From contig CM071599.1 of the NCBI GenBank assembly GCA_036435485.1, positions 11,124,803-11,188,802 of the forward strand: a stretch of 64,000 nucleotides of DNA, given 5' to 3'. The position numbers were made by a program, and so were the translations under genes. Positions 1-11,405 of the stretch are shown one piece after another; positions within the stretch are counted from its first letter, which is position 1, and the number at the start of each line of letters is the position of its first letter. The notes under the pieces are model-generated. The model searched no databases. It was not told the DNA's origin and worked only from the letters and a program-made list of their open reading frames with translations. Origin of the DNA: Saposhnikovia divaricata (taxonomy: Eukaryota > Streptophyta > Magnoliopsida > Apiales > Apiaceae).

Positions 1-3000
1 CAAATACCGCATGACCTTTTTAACAGCTTTCCAATGATCCGGACCTGGATTTATTTGGTATCGCCCTAGCATTCCAACAATATATGCAATGTCTGGACGA
101 GTACAAACCTGAGCATACATAAGACTCCCAACTGCCGAAGCATAAGGAATATTCTCCATTTGATCCAATTCCAGCTGATTTTGAGGACATTGTTTCAAGC
201 TAAATTTGTCACCCTTGACAACAGGAGCAACGCTTGGAGAACAATTTTGCATGTTAAAACGTTTGAGAACTTTATCAATATAAGCTCTTTGTGATAAACC
301 CAAAATTCCATGAGATCTATTTCTATGAATTTCAATGCCCAAGACATAAGATGCTTCCCCCAGATCCTTCATATCAAAATTCTTATGAAGGAATCTCTTT
401 GTCTCATGCATTAAATTCATATCACTACTAGCGAGTAGAATATCATCCACATATAGTACTAAAATAATGTACTTGCTCCCACTCACTTTTAGATATATGC
501 ATTGGTCAACAAAATTTTCTTTAAACCCAAATTTTCCAATCACATCATCGAATTTAATATACCACTCTCTAGAAGCTTGCCTTAATCCATATATGGACTT
601 CTTTAACCGACATTTCATGTGTTCCTTGCCTTTGACTACAAAACCTTCCGGTTGTGACATGTAGACATCCTCATGCAAGTCACCATTAAGAAAAGCGGTT
701 TTAACATCCATTTGGTGTAACTCTAAATCACAATGAGCTACTAATGCCATGATGATACGAAATGAGTCCTTACTCGAAACAGGGGAAAATGTATCATTAT
801 AATCAATTCCTTTTCTTTGTGTGAAGCCCTTTGCAACCAATCTAGCTTTATATCTTTCGATGTTCCCACTAGAATCAAGCTTAGTTTTGTAGACCCATTT
901 GCAGTCTACAGCTTTGACCCCTTGTGGCAACTCAACTAGATCCCATACATCATTATCCTTCATGGATTTCAACTCATCCTCCATGGCTGCAAGCCATTGA
1001 GTTGAATGGTTACTAGCAATAGCTTCTTTATAAGAAATAGGATCAGGTCCCATGCCAAGATTAGACTCAATTTCATCTAAATACACAATATAATCATCCG
1101 AGATTGCTGATCGTCTTACTCTTTCTGACCTCCTAAGAGGTTCAGTAGTATTATTGTCATCTTGAGGTGGTTCTTGATGTACATTCTCATTTGCACCAAT
1201 ATTTTTATCATCATTTTCTGGTGCACTAATATCTGGAATGATAGGAATAGAGACATTCTCCTGAATCTCTTCCAGATTTATCTTTCGAGATGTACTCCCA
1301 CTGACTTCAGCATCCTCAAAAAATACTGCATTTCTAGTCTCAACTATTCGAGTGGTGTGTGATGGACAATAAAACCTAAAACCTTTAGATCTTTCGGGGT
1401 AACCAATAAAATGACAAGTAATAGTCTTAGGGTCCAATTTCTTGATGTGTGGGTTATATATTTTCGCTTCAGCCAAACAACCCCATACATGCATATATCC
1501 AAAACTAAGTTCCCTTTCAGTCCATATTTTATAAGGTGTTTTAGGCACAGACTTACTTGGGACCCGATTAAGGATATGCATAGCTGTTTTAAGGGCTTCA
1601 ACCCACAAAAATTCTGGCAACGTACTGTGACATATCATGCTTCGAACCATATCCATAAGAGTTCGATTTCGTCTCTCAGCAACACCATTCTGTTGGGGTG
1701 TACCCGGCATTGTGTACTGAGGAACGATGCCACATTCTCGCAAAAATAAGGCAAAAGGTCCTGGATTCTGTCCAGATTCAGAGAATTTTCCATAATACTC
1801 TCCTCCTCTATCAGATCTAACAACCTTAATATCTAATTTAAGTTGTTTTTCAACTTCTGCTTTATAAATTTTAAACATATCGAGTGCTTCAGATTTTTCA
1901 TGCAAAAGATAAATGTAGCCATAACGTGAGTAGTCATCAATAAAAGTAATAAAATACTTATGACCACCTATGCCTGGAGTGTATGGTCCACTAATGTCAG
2001 TGTGGATTATCTCCAAACACTTAGTGCTACGAGTTGCACCCTTTTTGTTTGTTTTTACAAATTTTCCTTTAATACATTTAATACATGTGTCAAAATCTGA
2101 AAAATCTAATGGATAAAGAAGTCCTTCTTTAACAAGTCTTTCCATTCGACTTTTGGATATGTGACCAAGTCGTTCATGCCACAATTTTGAGGAATTCTCA
2201 TCATTTCTTTTTCTCTTTTTAGAACCAGTTGCAACTTCATCTTGCACATTCATTGAAATTAAGGATTCACTAAAAGAAGCATTCAAACATAATCTGTAAA
2301 GGTTTCCCTCTAACAGCCCAGAGCCAATATACCCAAAATAAAGAAATAGAGAAAAACCTTTATTTTCAAATTTAAACGAATATCCATAAGCGTCTAACTT
2401 TGAAACAGAAATAAGGTTTCTAGTAATACTGGGAACATAAACAGTATCCATTAAATCCAAATTAAAACCACTTTCCAACATAAGTCAGAAAGTTCCTACA
2501 GCTTCAATTTGTACTTTCTCTCCATTTCCAACGAGTAAATATCGATCTCCTTTATTTAGCTTCTTCACGGAAAGGAATCCCTGCAATGAATTAGTTATAT
2601 GCACAGTTGCACCAGTGTCTATCCACCATGTATTTAAAGGAGCTTCAGATGTAAAAGCTTCATAACAAACATAAATAGATGCATTACCTTTCTTATCTAA
2701 CCACTCGCGAAATTTGGAACACTCTTTCCTTATGTGTCCTTTAGCTCTGCAGAAGTTACATTTAGGACCTCCAAAGTTCTTTGTGCCAGAAGTCTGTCCC
2801 TTGTCTTTCGTGACAGCTGCATCAATTCCCTTTTTCTTTTGACTATTGCCATATTTCTTTCCTTTTCCTTTAGTGGGTGTCGTGGTCACAACATGAGCAC
2901 TTTCAATCTTCTCAGACCTAAGGCGTTCTTCTTCTTGAACGCACATAGAAATCAGCTCGCTCATCTTCCACTTTTCTTTCTGCGTATTGTAGTTGATCTT

Positions 3001-3579
3001 AAAAGGACCAAATTGTGCAGGAAGAGAAGTCATTATGAAGTGGACGAGAAAACCTTCAGAGATTTCCATGTTCATATCCTTTAACTGAGAAGCCATATCA
3101 TTCATTCTCATAATGTGATCACGAACACCACTTGAACCATTATACTTGAGAGTGACCATTTTAGAGATCAGTGTAGTGGCTTGAGCCTTAGTGGAAGCCT
3201 TGAATTGTTCCTTAATGTTCGCTAGGTACTCCTTTGTATTATCAGATTCGGGAATTGCTCCACGAATTGCACTAGTAATGGAGCCCTTAAGAATCATTAA
3301 GGAAACACGGTTGCTATGCTCCCATTTTGCATAATCAGCCTTTAGCTCAGCAGAGCTTTCGGCCGTAATGGCAGCAGGTTTTGCAACCCTTATGGCATAA
3401 TCAAGGGCAGTAACTCCCAACGTAAGATCAATTTGCTCTTTCCACTTCTTAAAATTAGAGCCACTCAATGGTTCAATGTGTGAAAAGTAGTTGGTAAGTG
3501 AAACAAGACCAAATGCTGAATCAAGGTTAATCACAATCATGCACATAAGTACAACAAGTACAATAAATATAATCCACAT
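1..3579 (-). pseudogene. copia gag-pol polyprotein gene with one in-frame stop
   Basis: From 3579 downward the frame encodes a gag polyprotein of the copia type, then a zinc knuckle CNFCRAKGHIRKEC, then the protease motif DTGA. A TGA stop at 2485-2487 falls inside the protease. The same frame then stays open for about 827 codons to the window edge: an integrase zinc-binding region (about 2060-2180), the integrase D,D,E core (about 2000 to 1660), reverse transcriptase with YVDDILLAS (about 430-460) and the start of RNase H (below about 170). Apart from the stop I saw no break, which suggests a recently active copy. The first ~20 residues after the first ATG look unlike gag, so the true start may be an internal methionine. 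The product would be a cytoplasmic virus-like-particle polyprotein. Confidence 0.9.
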
Positions 3580-4486
3580 GATGAAAAACAGTTAGTTCAC
3601 CAAGTAACACATAAGTTAAATAAACTGAGGGATAAACAGTTTATCTAAATAGGAAAAATAAAATACACAAAAATTTTCCTATAATTAAATTAAATTTAAT
3701 ATTAATATCTTCCGTTGGGCCGATTATCAATATTAAATTAATTTTACCATTAAACATGAAATTACAAAAAATAAAATATTAAATTATATCACCGTTGGGC
3801 TGAAAATAATTTAAATTCTACAATTTGAACTTTAAAAATTCCGTTTACAAAATTAATATACAAATCTTCCGTTGGGCCGATTCGTACATCAACTTGTACA
3901 CGTACATTAGGTGATTTATCATTATCTTAACTAAATAAAGTAAAAGATTTTCGTCGGTCCATCCAATACTTTAATAATTAAGAAATCCCTATATTAGTCC
4001 AAAATAAATTAATAATATTTTACATGACGGACTAATATTTTTCTTAAGTATCCCTTGAAAACAAATATTATTATAAATTGATATATACTAAAAAGTGCCG
4101 TAATTCTAGTAACCATAATTTATAAAAAAAATAAAATAAAATAATAAACCATGGCATTAAAGTAAAGCGAACATGTTAATGGTATGTCCAGAAGATGAAA
4201 CCCTAAGGTCTGATTACCATTAAATTATTATTATGTAATCAAATATAAACTTTAATTAATTAAAGCCTAACAACATAAACGTGATGTGTTTAGACTTTAG
4301 ACAGTAACGAGTTGTGGTACACGGGGCATCCATTGTCTATGCATTCGTACAGTGATGTCCAATTATGCATAATATCCGAATAGAAAAACAAAAACTATAT
4401 GTATTATAATTTAAATATAATTTTATATCAATCACGATCATCACATAAATTAAAATTTGTTAACTCAAAGAATCAATCAAGGAGTA
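3580..4486 (-). other. copia untranslated leader with CCGTTGGGC repeats
   Basis: About 900 bp between primer-binding site and gag without a coding frame. It is A/T-rich but is punctuated by near-identical short motifs: TTCCGTTGGGCCGATT near 3711 and again near 3871, and a variant ACCGTTGGGCTGA near 3792, separated by A/T-rich filler. These look like degenerate tandem or dispersed leader repeats. Their function is unknown. Confidence 0.55.
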
Positions 4487-4499
4487 GGCTCGGATACCA
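4487..4499 (-). other. Primer-binding site (initiator Met tRNA type)
   Basis: Minus strand TGGTATCCGAGCC, close to the TGGTATCAGAGC type used by most plant copia elements (3' end of initiator methionine tRNA). One internal base differs. It fixes the inner LTR edge and the element's orientation. Confidence 0.8.
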
Positions 4500-4501
4500 A
4501 T

Positions 4502-5006
4502 TATTAGAATAAATCATGTATATATATACAACATAATAATATACATGAATCTCCTGATCAAAACTATGAGTATAATTAATAGCGGAAGCGTACCTGAATC
4601 GAAAGAGACCATTAATGATCTTGAGAGAGTCCGAAGAGCGCAAGTACTTGAGGGCTTTGATCTTCACTATTCTCCTCTATACGTAAGGATGGGGTGTGTG
4701 TATTTTCTGAATAGTATGAGACGCGTAACTTTTGTTCTCACATAAGATTCATTATATAGAGGGAATAATGGGACCAACCCTAATGGGCTAAACCCATAAC
4801 CGTCCATCAAAGTTATGGGCTTGGGTACATAAGCCATTATAAATAAATATATCTAAATAGATATATATTAGATGTAATAATTAAATATATAAATAAGTGC
4901 TATTAATATATTTAATTATTCATTAGGCTCAAGTCTTTATTTAAAAGATTAACAATAATACCCGATGGGCCATAAATAAATGGATTGGATCCCGTCGAAT
5001 CCAACA
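4502..5006 (-). repeat. 5' LTR of the copia element
   Basis: About 505 bp. On the minus strand it begins TGTTGG at 5006 and ends CTAATA at 4502, directly before ATTGGTATC. The usual CA end appears as TA. A TATA-like stretch lies near 4750-4760 on the minus strand. The second LTR is outside the window, so the edges are inferred from the primer-binding site and the TG start. Confidence 0.78.
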
Positions 5007-5149
5007 TGATGTACTTGCTTGCTTGCTTGAAGCATGATTTCACGAATAACGAAGCACATACTACTTGCTTTTGTATTTTCTGTATGCTTACATGGTCTCG
5101 ATCCTCATTTTGTAGCTTTCCTAATCCCTAATCTCTTCTTATGAAGTAG

Positions 5150-5995
5150 GTCAATTAACCAAGAAAAGCGATGTCTATAGCTTTGGAGTTGTCCTCCTCG
5201 AAATTTTGACAGGACGAAAAGCACTTGACGTGCACCTTCCAACAGAGGATAAATTTCTTGGTACTTGGGCTCACTCCTGCTTCAGCAATGAGCATGTGAT
5301 TTCGGATATAATGGATGCAGAAATCAAAGGCCAATATGTTAGATCTAAATAAATAACCACGGATCATCTTATGCGATATTATCAAGGTTACATGATAAAA
5401 CTGTAGTACGAAAGCGTACCTGATTCCATGACAGTAGATTATGTATACAGATTCGGGACTTGATCTTCCACAGACTTGATTCGCCTCTTGCCGTATCTCT
5501 CTCTGACTGATGGGAATAGAGGAGTAGAGGTTGTGAATTAGCCTTGGGGACCAAGACCCTATTGTGTTCTTTATATAATACTCTAATTAGACCCCATTAA
5601 CCCTAATCAGATTACTATTGGGTATTAAACATTACAAAGCCCATACCGAATAAGATGTTATTGGACTCTTTATTTAAGACCACTTAATTAGTCCAAATAT
5701 AGAATAAACATTAAATATAATTGTCTTTAATTTGTAAGCCCATAATTATTATTAGATTATAAAATATAATTTAACACAATATACTATAAGAGCAGCTAAA
5801 GAAGCTTTTTCCCTCGCACTTAAATGTACCTCAAATGATTCCAAATCAAGACCTGATGCAAAGAAACTTGTAGAAGAATTAGAGCAGCTTCTTGCTTCGG
5901 TGAACTTCGAAAATATCAACAACCAAGTAAACCGAACAGAGAACGACTTAAGCGAGACAACTGCCTTCCCTTCAACAGACTGGGAGTTAAGATAA
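5150..5995 (+). pseudogene. Kinase copy A: last exon of an RLCK-type kinase, split by a solo LTR
   Basis: The exon follows an acceptor ending in TAG at 5147-5149 and matches the last exon of copy E (36576-36883): kinase subdomain IX with KKSDVYSFGVVLLEILTGR, then the C-terminal lobe with ALKC and SRPDA, ending with a stop at 5993-5995. Both halves (5150-5336 and 5782-5995) are in the same frame once the LTR and one copy of its CAATA duplication are ignored, so the exon was intact before insertion. The upstream exons are displaced beyond the copia element. The family phosphorylates serine or threonine in the cytoplasm; this copy cannot make a whole domain. It is the leftmost member of the kinase cluster. 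Confidence 0.88.
5337..5776 (-). mobile_element. Solo LTR inserted in kinase copy A
   Basis: A 440-bp sequence begins TGTTAG and ends TTTAACA, flanked by perfect 5-bp direct repeats CAATA (5332-5336 and 5777-5781). Removing it and one repeat restores the kinase reading frame, which proves the edges. It shares AGCGTACCTGA-like and TATA-like stretches with the copia LTR at 4502-5006 in the same orientation, so a copia origin on the minus strand is likely. No internal region remains, as expected after LTR-LTR recombination. Confidence 0.9.
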
Positions 5996-6888
5996 AAAAC
6001 TCATAATATGTAACTGGAAAATGCATTTCATTTTTGTCATTTTTCTTTTTTTGTCTTTTAATTTTGGCTCAATTGTTATCACTTTTGATCAAGGAATTCC
6101 AGGCAACTCATACGGTTTCTACTTCTTAGCTCTACTTTGAAGTTGCACTAAAAATTCGTTTGTTACTTATAAAAATTTAGTATATTTTATATTTATAAGT
6201 CAAATTAAGTGAAATTTGACCAATAATTAATCATTATTATTAGACATAAAATTTATGAAAAAAATATCATTAAAAGTTTATTTAATTTACTATTAAATAA
6301 TTATTTTTAAATTTGTAAAATTATAAATAAATAATGTGTAATTTGCAGTCAAATTTGAATTGATTTGACTTTTAAAATTTATATGCCGCTAATAATTTCA
6401 GAACATATGGAATAACATTTAGCTTTTGGTTGCTTGGAGTAGAATAATGGGTAATGGGCATATTAATTATAAAAATGTCAATAAATTTAGTTTATAATAT
6501 TAAAAATCATGGAAAAATTGTTTAAACTATAATCAAAAAATTTTCTTACACTTTATAATAATTAATTGATAAATTTATGTAAATGTTAAAATATATTTAT
6601 CATTTTCAAATTTTAAAATTCTCAAAATAGTTATATACAACCCTGCACTTAAAAACAATATTACAACCGCCATTTCCTATCACAAAGGATCGAAATTCCT
6701 AGTAGCTATACTTAGCTCAACAAATGAGAATCTCTTCAACTTTGATGGCTGCAACAAGACTGGCATTACACCATCATTGTTACTGTACCGCACTGTCTTT
6801 GTATTTCTATTTCGGTATGGCACAGTTTTTGTATATCTGTTTCCTGAAAGAGGATAATAAACTCATAAAACTAAAAAAAATTGTTATG
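5996..6888. other. A/T-rich intergenic stretch
   Basis: No coding frame or RNA gene seen. The part near 6170-6400 resembles the A/T-rich interior of a decayed Stowaway-like MITE (compare 11137-11405), but no convincing termini were found. Confidence 0.5.
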
Positions 6889-7169
6889 ACAAGTGAAAAA
6901 GCAAAAGGTCACTTTCTCTACTGTACTATTGTAAAATTTCCGTTTAGCCTACTGTACTATCGAAGGCATCACTGCACTTTCCTTTTTTTCTATTTACCCC
7001 ACTGCCGTCAGTCAAAAATTCTCTCCGTCTGTTTGACTGTTAAATTGATGACTGAGATGCACTGTCAGCCTGCCACGTATACGCCACATCAGCACATCCC
7101 TAATTTTTAGAAAATTTAAACTGAAAATCAAAATTAAATAAGCAAATAAAAAGAAATAAAACAAAAAAC

Positions 7170-7200
<31 letters not shown>

Positions 7201-7370
7201 AACTAAAAGGAAAACAGGAGAAGGGGCCGGTGGCAGTTGAAGGAAAGGGAAGAAAGGGAACGGTGGGAGTTGATTGAAAGAGGTGAACGGAATTGAAGAA
7301 TAGTGTAGGGCTGTTAGTGAAGGGTGAACAGAGAAGGGGTGTTGGTAGTGGAATCGGAGAGAAGAAGAGG

Positions 7371-7460
7371 TGGAGGATGTGGGTTGAAGATTGAGGCGGG
7401 GCGGTGTGGCAGATGTGGTGGTGTTGTGGAGGATGTGGGTTGAAGATTGAGGCGGGGCAC
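7371..7460. repeat. Direct repeat inside the Mutator-like element
   Basis: A stretch starting GAGGATGTGGGTTGAAGATT recurs about 57 bp downstream, inside G-rich low-complexity sequence. Confidence 0.75.
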
Positions 7461-7977
7461 GGTGGTGGGTCGGTGGTGTTGAATTTTGTTGGTGGTGATG
7501 AAGGAGGAGGTGACGTGGAGGATGGAGAAGCGGACGGGATGGGGAAACGGAGGTGTGAGGATGCGATCGAAGGCAGGAAGGGGTGGGAGGAGTGAAGATG
7601 GGAAGGCGGCTGTGAGGCGCAGAGATATGGTTGCGAGGTGAGGCGACGGAGAAGAAAAAGTGGTGTGTGACTGTGAGTTGAGACATCAATGGGTGGCTAT
7701 GAGTTAAAAACATTATTTTTAATGTTTTTAAAAATAGCGAGAGAGGGGTTCAGTGAGAGAGGGGGAGATCAGAGGAGGGAGATGGTGGTAGGACGGCGGT
7801 GGTCGTCGTGAGTGGTGGTGGTGGCCGCTGGTGACTCCACCGGAAGCCACCGTGAGTGGTGGTGTGTGTTTAGGTGGGTTAGGTTTTATTTATGGGTTTA
7901 ATATAGGGATTTATTTAGGGGTTTTGTGTTGCTGATGTGGACAACGTGGAGTGGTGACTGGTGTGGCTAACTCAACA

Positions 7978-8115
7978 TTCCGTTAGTCAAACAGACGTAA
8001 ATTTTTTTAATAGACGGCGATGGGGAAAAGAGAAAAAACGGAAAGCTTCCGTTAGTCAAACAGACGTAAATTTTTTTAATAGACGGCGATGGGGAAAAGA
8101 GAAAAAACGGAAAGC
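7978..8115. repeat. Perfect 69-bp tandem duplication near the right TIR
   Basis: Two adjacent 69-bp units (7978-8046 and 8047-8115) beginning TTCCGTTAGTCAAACAGACG appear identical by eye. The motif GTCAAACAGAC is the complement of the left-side GTCTGTTTGAC near 7027, so the duplicated unit is part of the extended TIR. Confidence 0.9.
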
Positions 8116-8363
8116 GCAGTGATGCCTTCGATAGTACTATAGGCTAAACGAAAATTTTACAATAGTACAGTAGGGAAAGTGACCTTTTGCCCACAAGTGA
8201 AAAAGAGAACATAATTGTTATTCTGCCATATTCCTGTCACAGAGAAAGAAAAACAAACACTCGTGTTGTGTACTTTTCTTGTAATTTTAAGTAAAACATA
8301 AATTAAAATAAATAAATAAAATATTTAAATACTAATATTTTTGGTGAAATTATGAAAAATTGT

Positions 8364-9087
8364 CCAAAATATCCACTTTTTTGCTCCTAACTGCGTGAAA
8401 TACCCGTTTTTAAAATCACCGTCCTAAATACCCACGGGATACGCCGTTTGAAGAGGCGTACACTATGTACTGTAGCAACCCCGTGTCTCTCTTCCTCTCC
8501 CCGTCTCTCTCTCTCTCTCCGACGTTCAATCATCGATTGGGGAAAAAAAATCCGGCAATAAAAATGGGATAATATTGGCATAAGGTTGTAGATCGTCGAG
8601 AGACGAATCTAATGGGCTAGAAAACATCAACGGAAAGTTAACGGGGATGATCGAACGGAGGAAGAATATGTTCGTCGGAAAATCGGTTCGAATTGGGGGT
8701 TTACAATCCAGCAATAGAGCTTGTTTAAGTTTGACATATGGTTGTAGATCGTTGCAATATGAATCTATTGATGTATGTAACATCAACGTAAACTGCCGTG
8801 AGAGGTAGAACAGAGAGAACGAAATTTCGCCGAAAATCGCCATGGATCGCCCAAAGCTGCTTCTCTGATACGCCTTCTGGAGATGCATATCTCTAGTTGG
8901 TGCGTTTCTGCTATAGGCGTAAACCACAGCTTACATGTCATGTGTTGGCGAAACCACAGCTTACGTTACATGTGTGGGCGTGACCCAGGATACTCTTTTC
9001 CCAAAGACGTATCCCATGAGTATTTAGGGCGCCTAGCGCGAAAAGTGAGTATTTTGGTTATGAAATAATAAAAAGTGGATATTTAGG
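8364..9087. mobile_element. Non-autonomous TIR element of the GATACGCC family
   Basis: The left end (AATATCCACTTTTT, then CCTAAATACCCACGGGATAC) and the complement of the right end (AATATCCACTTTTT, then CCCTAAATACTCATGGGATAC) match over about 75 bp with gaps, forming imperfect terminal inverted repeats. The interior has no convincing coding capacity. I found no clear target-site duplication. The GGATACGCC motif recurs in the element around 46780-56150. Confidence 0.6.
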
Positions 9088-9231
9088 TCACTCACCCTCA
9101 AATTATTACAAACATGTACTAATATATATAGTTACATCATACTTACAAACAATATAATATTATAAAAAATATTAATTTATTTGTTATAAATATAAATAGA
9201 TCTTATATAAATATTATTATATATATTAATA

Positions 9232-10903
9232 CTAGATGATAACCCATGCGAAGCACGACCCGAGAAAATTATTTTAAAGTGATCATTAATTTATAATTTT
9301 AAATGGACTTAAAAAATTATGTTTTTTTATACAACTCAGGTTATAATAAAAAAATAATTGTATTTACAACAAAATTTCAATAATTTCGATGGATACGAAT
9401 CTTTGGGTGAAATCAAATTTAGAGACTGAAATATCATTAGAACGGATAGTTTACTTTTTTTTTTGTCAGGAGAACGGATATTTTACTTATTAACAAAAAA
9501 TGTTTAAATCATTATTAATTTAAGATCATTTTAAGAAAATGAAGAAAATACGATATGTATGCTTCCCATAGATACATTATTTTGTAACTTAGTACGGTTA
9601 TAATAAAAGAATTGCAATTGTTCCAGGATAACGATAATTTTAATATTTTATTAAGGATAACATAAAGTTTCGGAAGAAATAGGAATAAAGGGACGGAAAG
9701 AATTATAATTGTTCTAGGATTATAAAACATAGAGTTTTAGAAGAAATAGGAATAAAGGGTGGAACCAAAAAAAGGTTGGAACCAAATTTGGCATCGTAAT
9801 ACCATTTAAAGAGGCTTTCGCTTATTAATAAAGGTTATAAAAGGCTAATGAGGAATAAATTGACCTTAAAGTACAATTAGGACGATTCTCCATGCTCTGG
9901 AACTATAAGTTAAATTTACTTCGAATTTTCGAAATATAATAAATCTAGTCATAAATAAATTAACGTTAACAGGGCATGTATAACTAAATTCAATTTATGC
10001 AATAAAAAATTAAATATAGAATAAGTTTACTAAGTCGCCTTGCTTGTTACCAACAAAAATTAAAGAGTATATGCACATGGCCATCAGCACCACCGAGCAC
10101 GATGAAAAGCTAATATGAACATTATGAAATGTAACTATATTTGTAAGTATATTGTACCTCGCTGGTGTTTTATCGTTGGTGGAGTTTTATCCTGCTGATA
10201 TTTTACCTCGTTTTAATTAAAATAATTGCAGAAAGAGAATTTTAGTTATAATAGAATTAGGCGGAATAGGCAAGCGGTGTGCTTTCTTTACTTTAAGAGT
10301 TGTCAGGATACGGCTCGACCATATACAGTATGAGGGATTCGCCTTTGCCTCAGACAGAAGAACAGCGGATATTTTTTTAATTAAAAAAACAACATAGAAT
10401 TCTAGTAGAAAGGGGGTGGTATTGTATTAAGAGATTTAAAGACTTTGAATGATTTTAAAAGTCATGAGGTATTCAATTGTAACATTTAAAGAGTCTTTAA
10501 AAGTATAGTGTTATTGAGTTAAGACTTTTAAGAAGTATTTAAAAGTAGGGCGGTATTGAATTTAGACATTTATAGAATCTTTTATAAGTATCGTGTTATT
10601 CAAAAGTCAATGACTTTTAAAAAAATATAACTATATCCCTTGAAAAAAAAAATCATGACCTTTTTCATAAGATTTGACATGACTTCTAATAACTCTATAA
10701 AAATCATCTTGAATTTCAGTAACTCCGTGGAAGTTGCTAAAAGTAGGTAAATCCTTGAAAGTCATTGATCTCAAAAAAAGTCATTAAAAGTACTAATACA
10801 ATACCATCAAAGTGTAGGGGTGAAACCAGAATATGGTGCGAACTAAATTTGATACAAAGTAGTAGCATTAAAAAGAGGTTTCATTTATTAATAAAGGTTA
10901 TAT
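9232..10903 (-). mobile_element. Helitron, minus strand
   Basis: On the minus strand the 3' end reads a hairpin GGGTCGTGC-TTC-GCATGGGTT, then ATCATCTAG, followed by T outside, the standard Helitron terminus. The 5' side near 10890-10903 reads TATAACCTTTATTAATAAA, matching the start of the related copy at 20741-22429. The two copies are similar along most of their length, including stretches around 9840-10130 and 21590-21850. No Rep/helicase gene is present, so it is non-autonomous. Confidence 0.8.
10418..10806. mobile_element. MITE-like insertion in the Helitron, with repeated GGTATT units
   Basis: The ends are inverted, GGTATTGTATTAAG on the left and CTAATACAATACC on the right. The related Helitron copy at 20741-22429 lacks this about 390-bp stretch. 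Units starting GGTATT or GTTATT recur every 40-65 bp inside, suggesting that the end sequence has been amplified. No clear target duplication found. Confidence 0.6.
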
Positions 10904-11136
10904 ATTTGTTTATTTCGTGTATTTATTTCGTATGCTGCCTGTTGTGTCGTGTTGTGTACCCAAAAGTTAAACATAAAACCGATACTAAATCTCGATCGTG
11001 TAGTTTCATGTTCATGTAATTTCGTGTCGTATACCCAAAATGCAAACACAAACACAAAATTTTCGTGACGTATCGTATTTCGTATTTTCATATGGTGCGG
11101 TAAATTGCCGGGTCTAATTTGCTCCTCAATATCTGA

Positions 11137-11405
11137 TACTCCTTCCATCCCAAATCTTTTGTTCTATTTGACTTTTAACTGTTAACTTGACCAAATTTTG
11201 ACCAAATATTACATATATAATATAAATTAAAATAAGAATAAAAATTATATCATTAAAAAGTATATTTAATTTACTTTGATATGTATTTTTCAGATTTTAT
11301 AAACAACAAAATAATTATGCATAAATTTTAGTCAAAGTTTGGTTAATTTGACAAAAAAATTCAAACAAGATAAAGAAGACAAAAGATTTGTGATGGGAGG
11401 GTGTA
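11137..11405. mobile_element. Stowaway-like MITE
   Basis: Starts TA-CTCCTTCCATCCCAAAT and ends with the imperfect complement ATTTGTGATGGGAGGGTG-TA, with TA on both sides. About 265 bp, A/T-rich, no coding. The CTCC(C/T)TCC(G/A)TCCCAAAT end is the recognised plant Stowaway (Tc1/mariner) signature. It abuts the 3' end of kinase pseudogene B. Confidence 0.85.

Larger units (their letters stand above)
1..5006 (-). mobile_element. Ty1-copia LTR retrotransposon, 3' end beyond window
   Basis: Read on the minus strand, the element starts with a 5' LTR (4502-5006), followed by a primer-binding site, a long A/T-rich leader, and gag-pol running off the left edge. The domain order protease, integrase, reverse transcriptase, RNase H identifies the copia superfamily. 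The outer LTR edge begins TGTTGG, and the base pairs just outside (5007-5011, TGATG) would be one copy of the target-site duplication; its partner lies outside the window. The element lies in what looks like the intron before the last exon of kinase copy A (5150-5995), so the upstream exons of that gene should lie to the left of the window. Confidence 0.93.
6901..8192. mobile_element. Non-autonomous Mutator-like element with long TIRs
   Basis: The two ends are inverted repeats over roughly 80-130 bp: CAAAAGGTCACTTTC at the left, and its complement GAAAGTGACCTTTTG at the right. The repeats continue through the stretch with AATTTCCGTTTAGCCTACTG. Flanks carry a direct repeat ACAAGTGAAAAA (6889-6900 and 8193-8204), 10-12 bp depending on where the TIR starts, close to the 9-11 bp expected for Mutator-like elements. 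The 1.3-kb interior is purine-rich and encodes no transposase. It may be captured or low-complexity host sequence; I could not identify a source gene. Confidence 0.85.

Noticed and set aside
2734..3084. 116-codon plus-strand frame
   Set aside because: Antisense to copia gag, which has a clear zinc knuckle and gag domain.
7012..7713. 233-codon minus-strand frame rich in P, S, H and F
   Set aside because: It is the complement of G-rich low-complexity sequence inside a Mutator-like element, runs into the TIR, and shows no domain.
8526..8927. 133-codon minus-strand frame
   Set aside because: Internal to a non-autonomous TIR element, with no recognisable domain.
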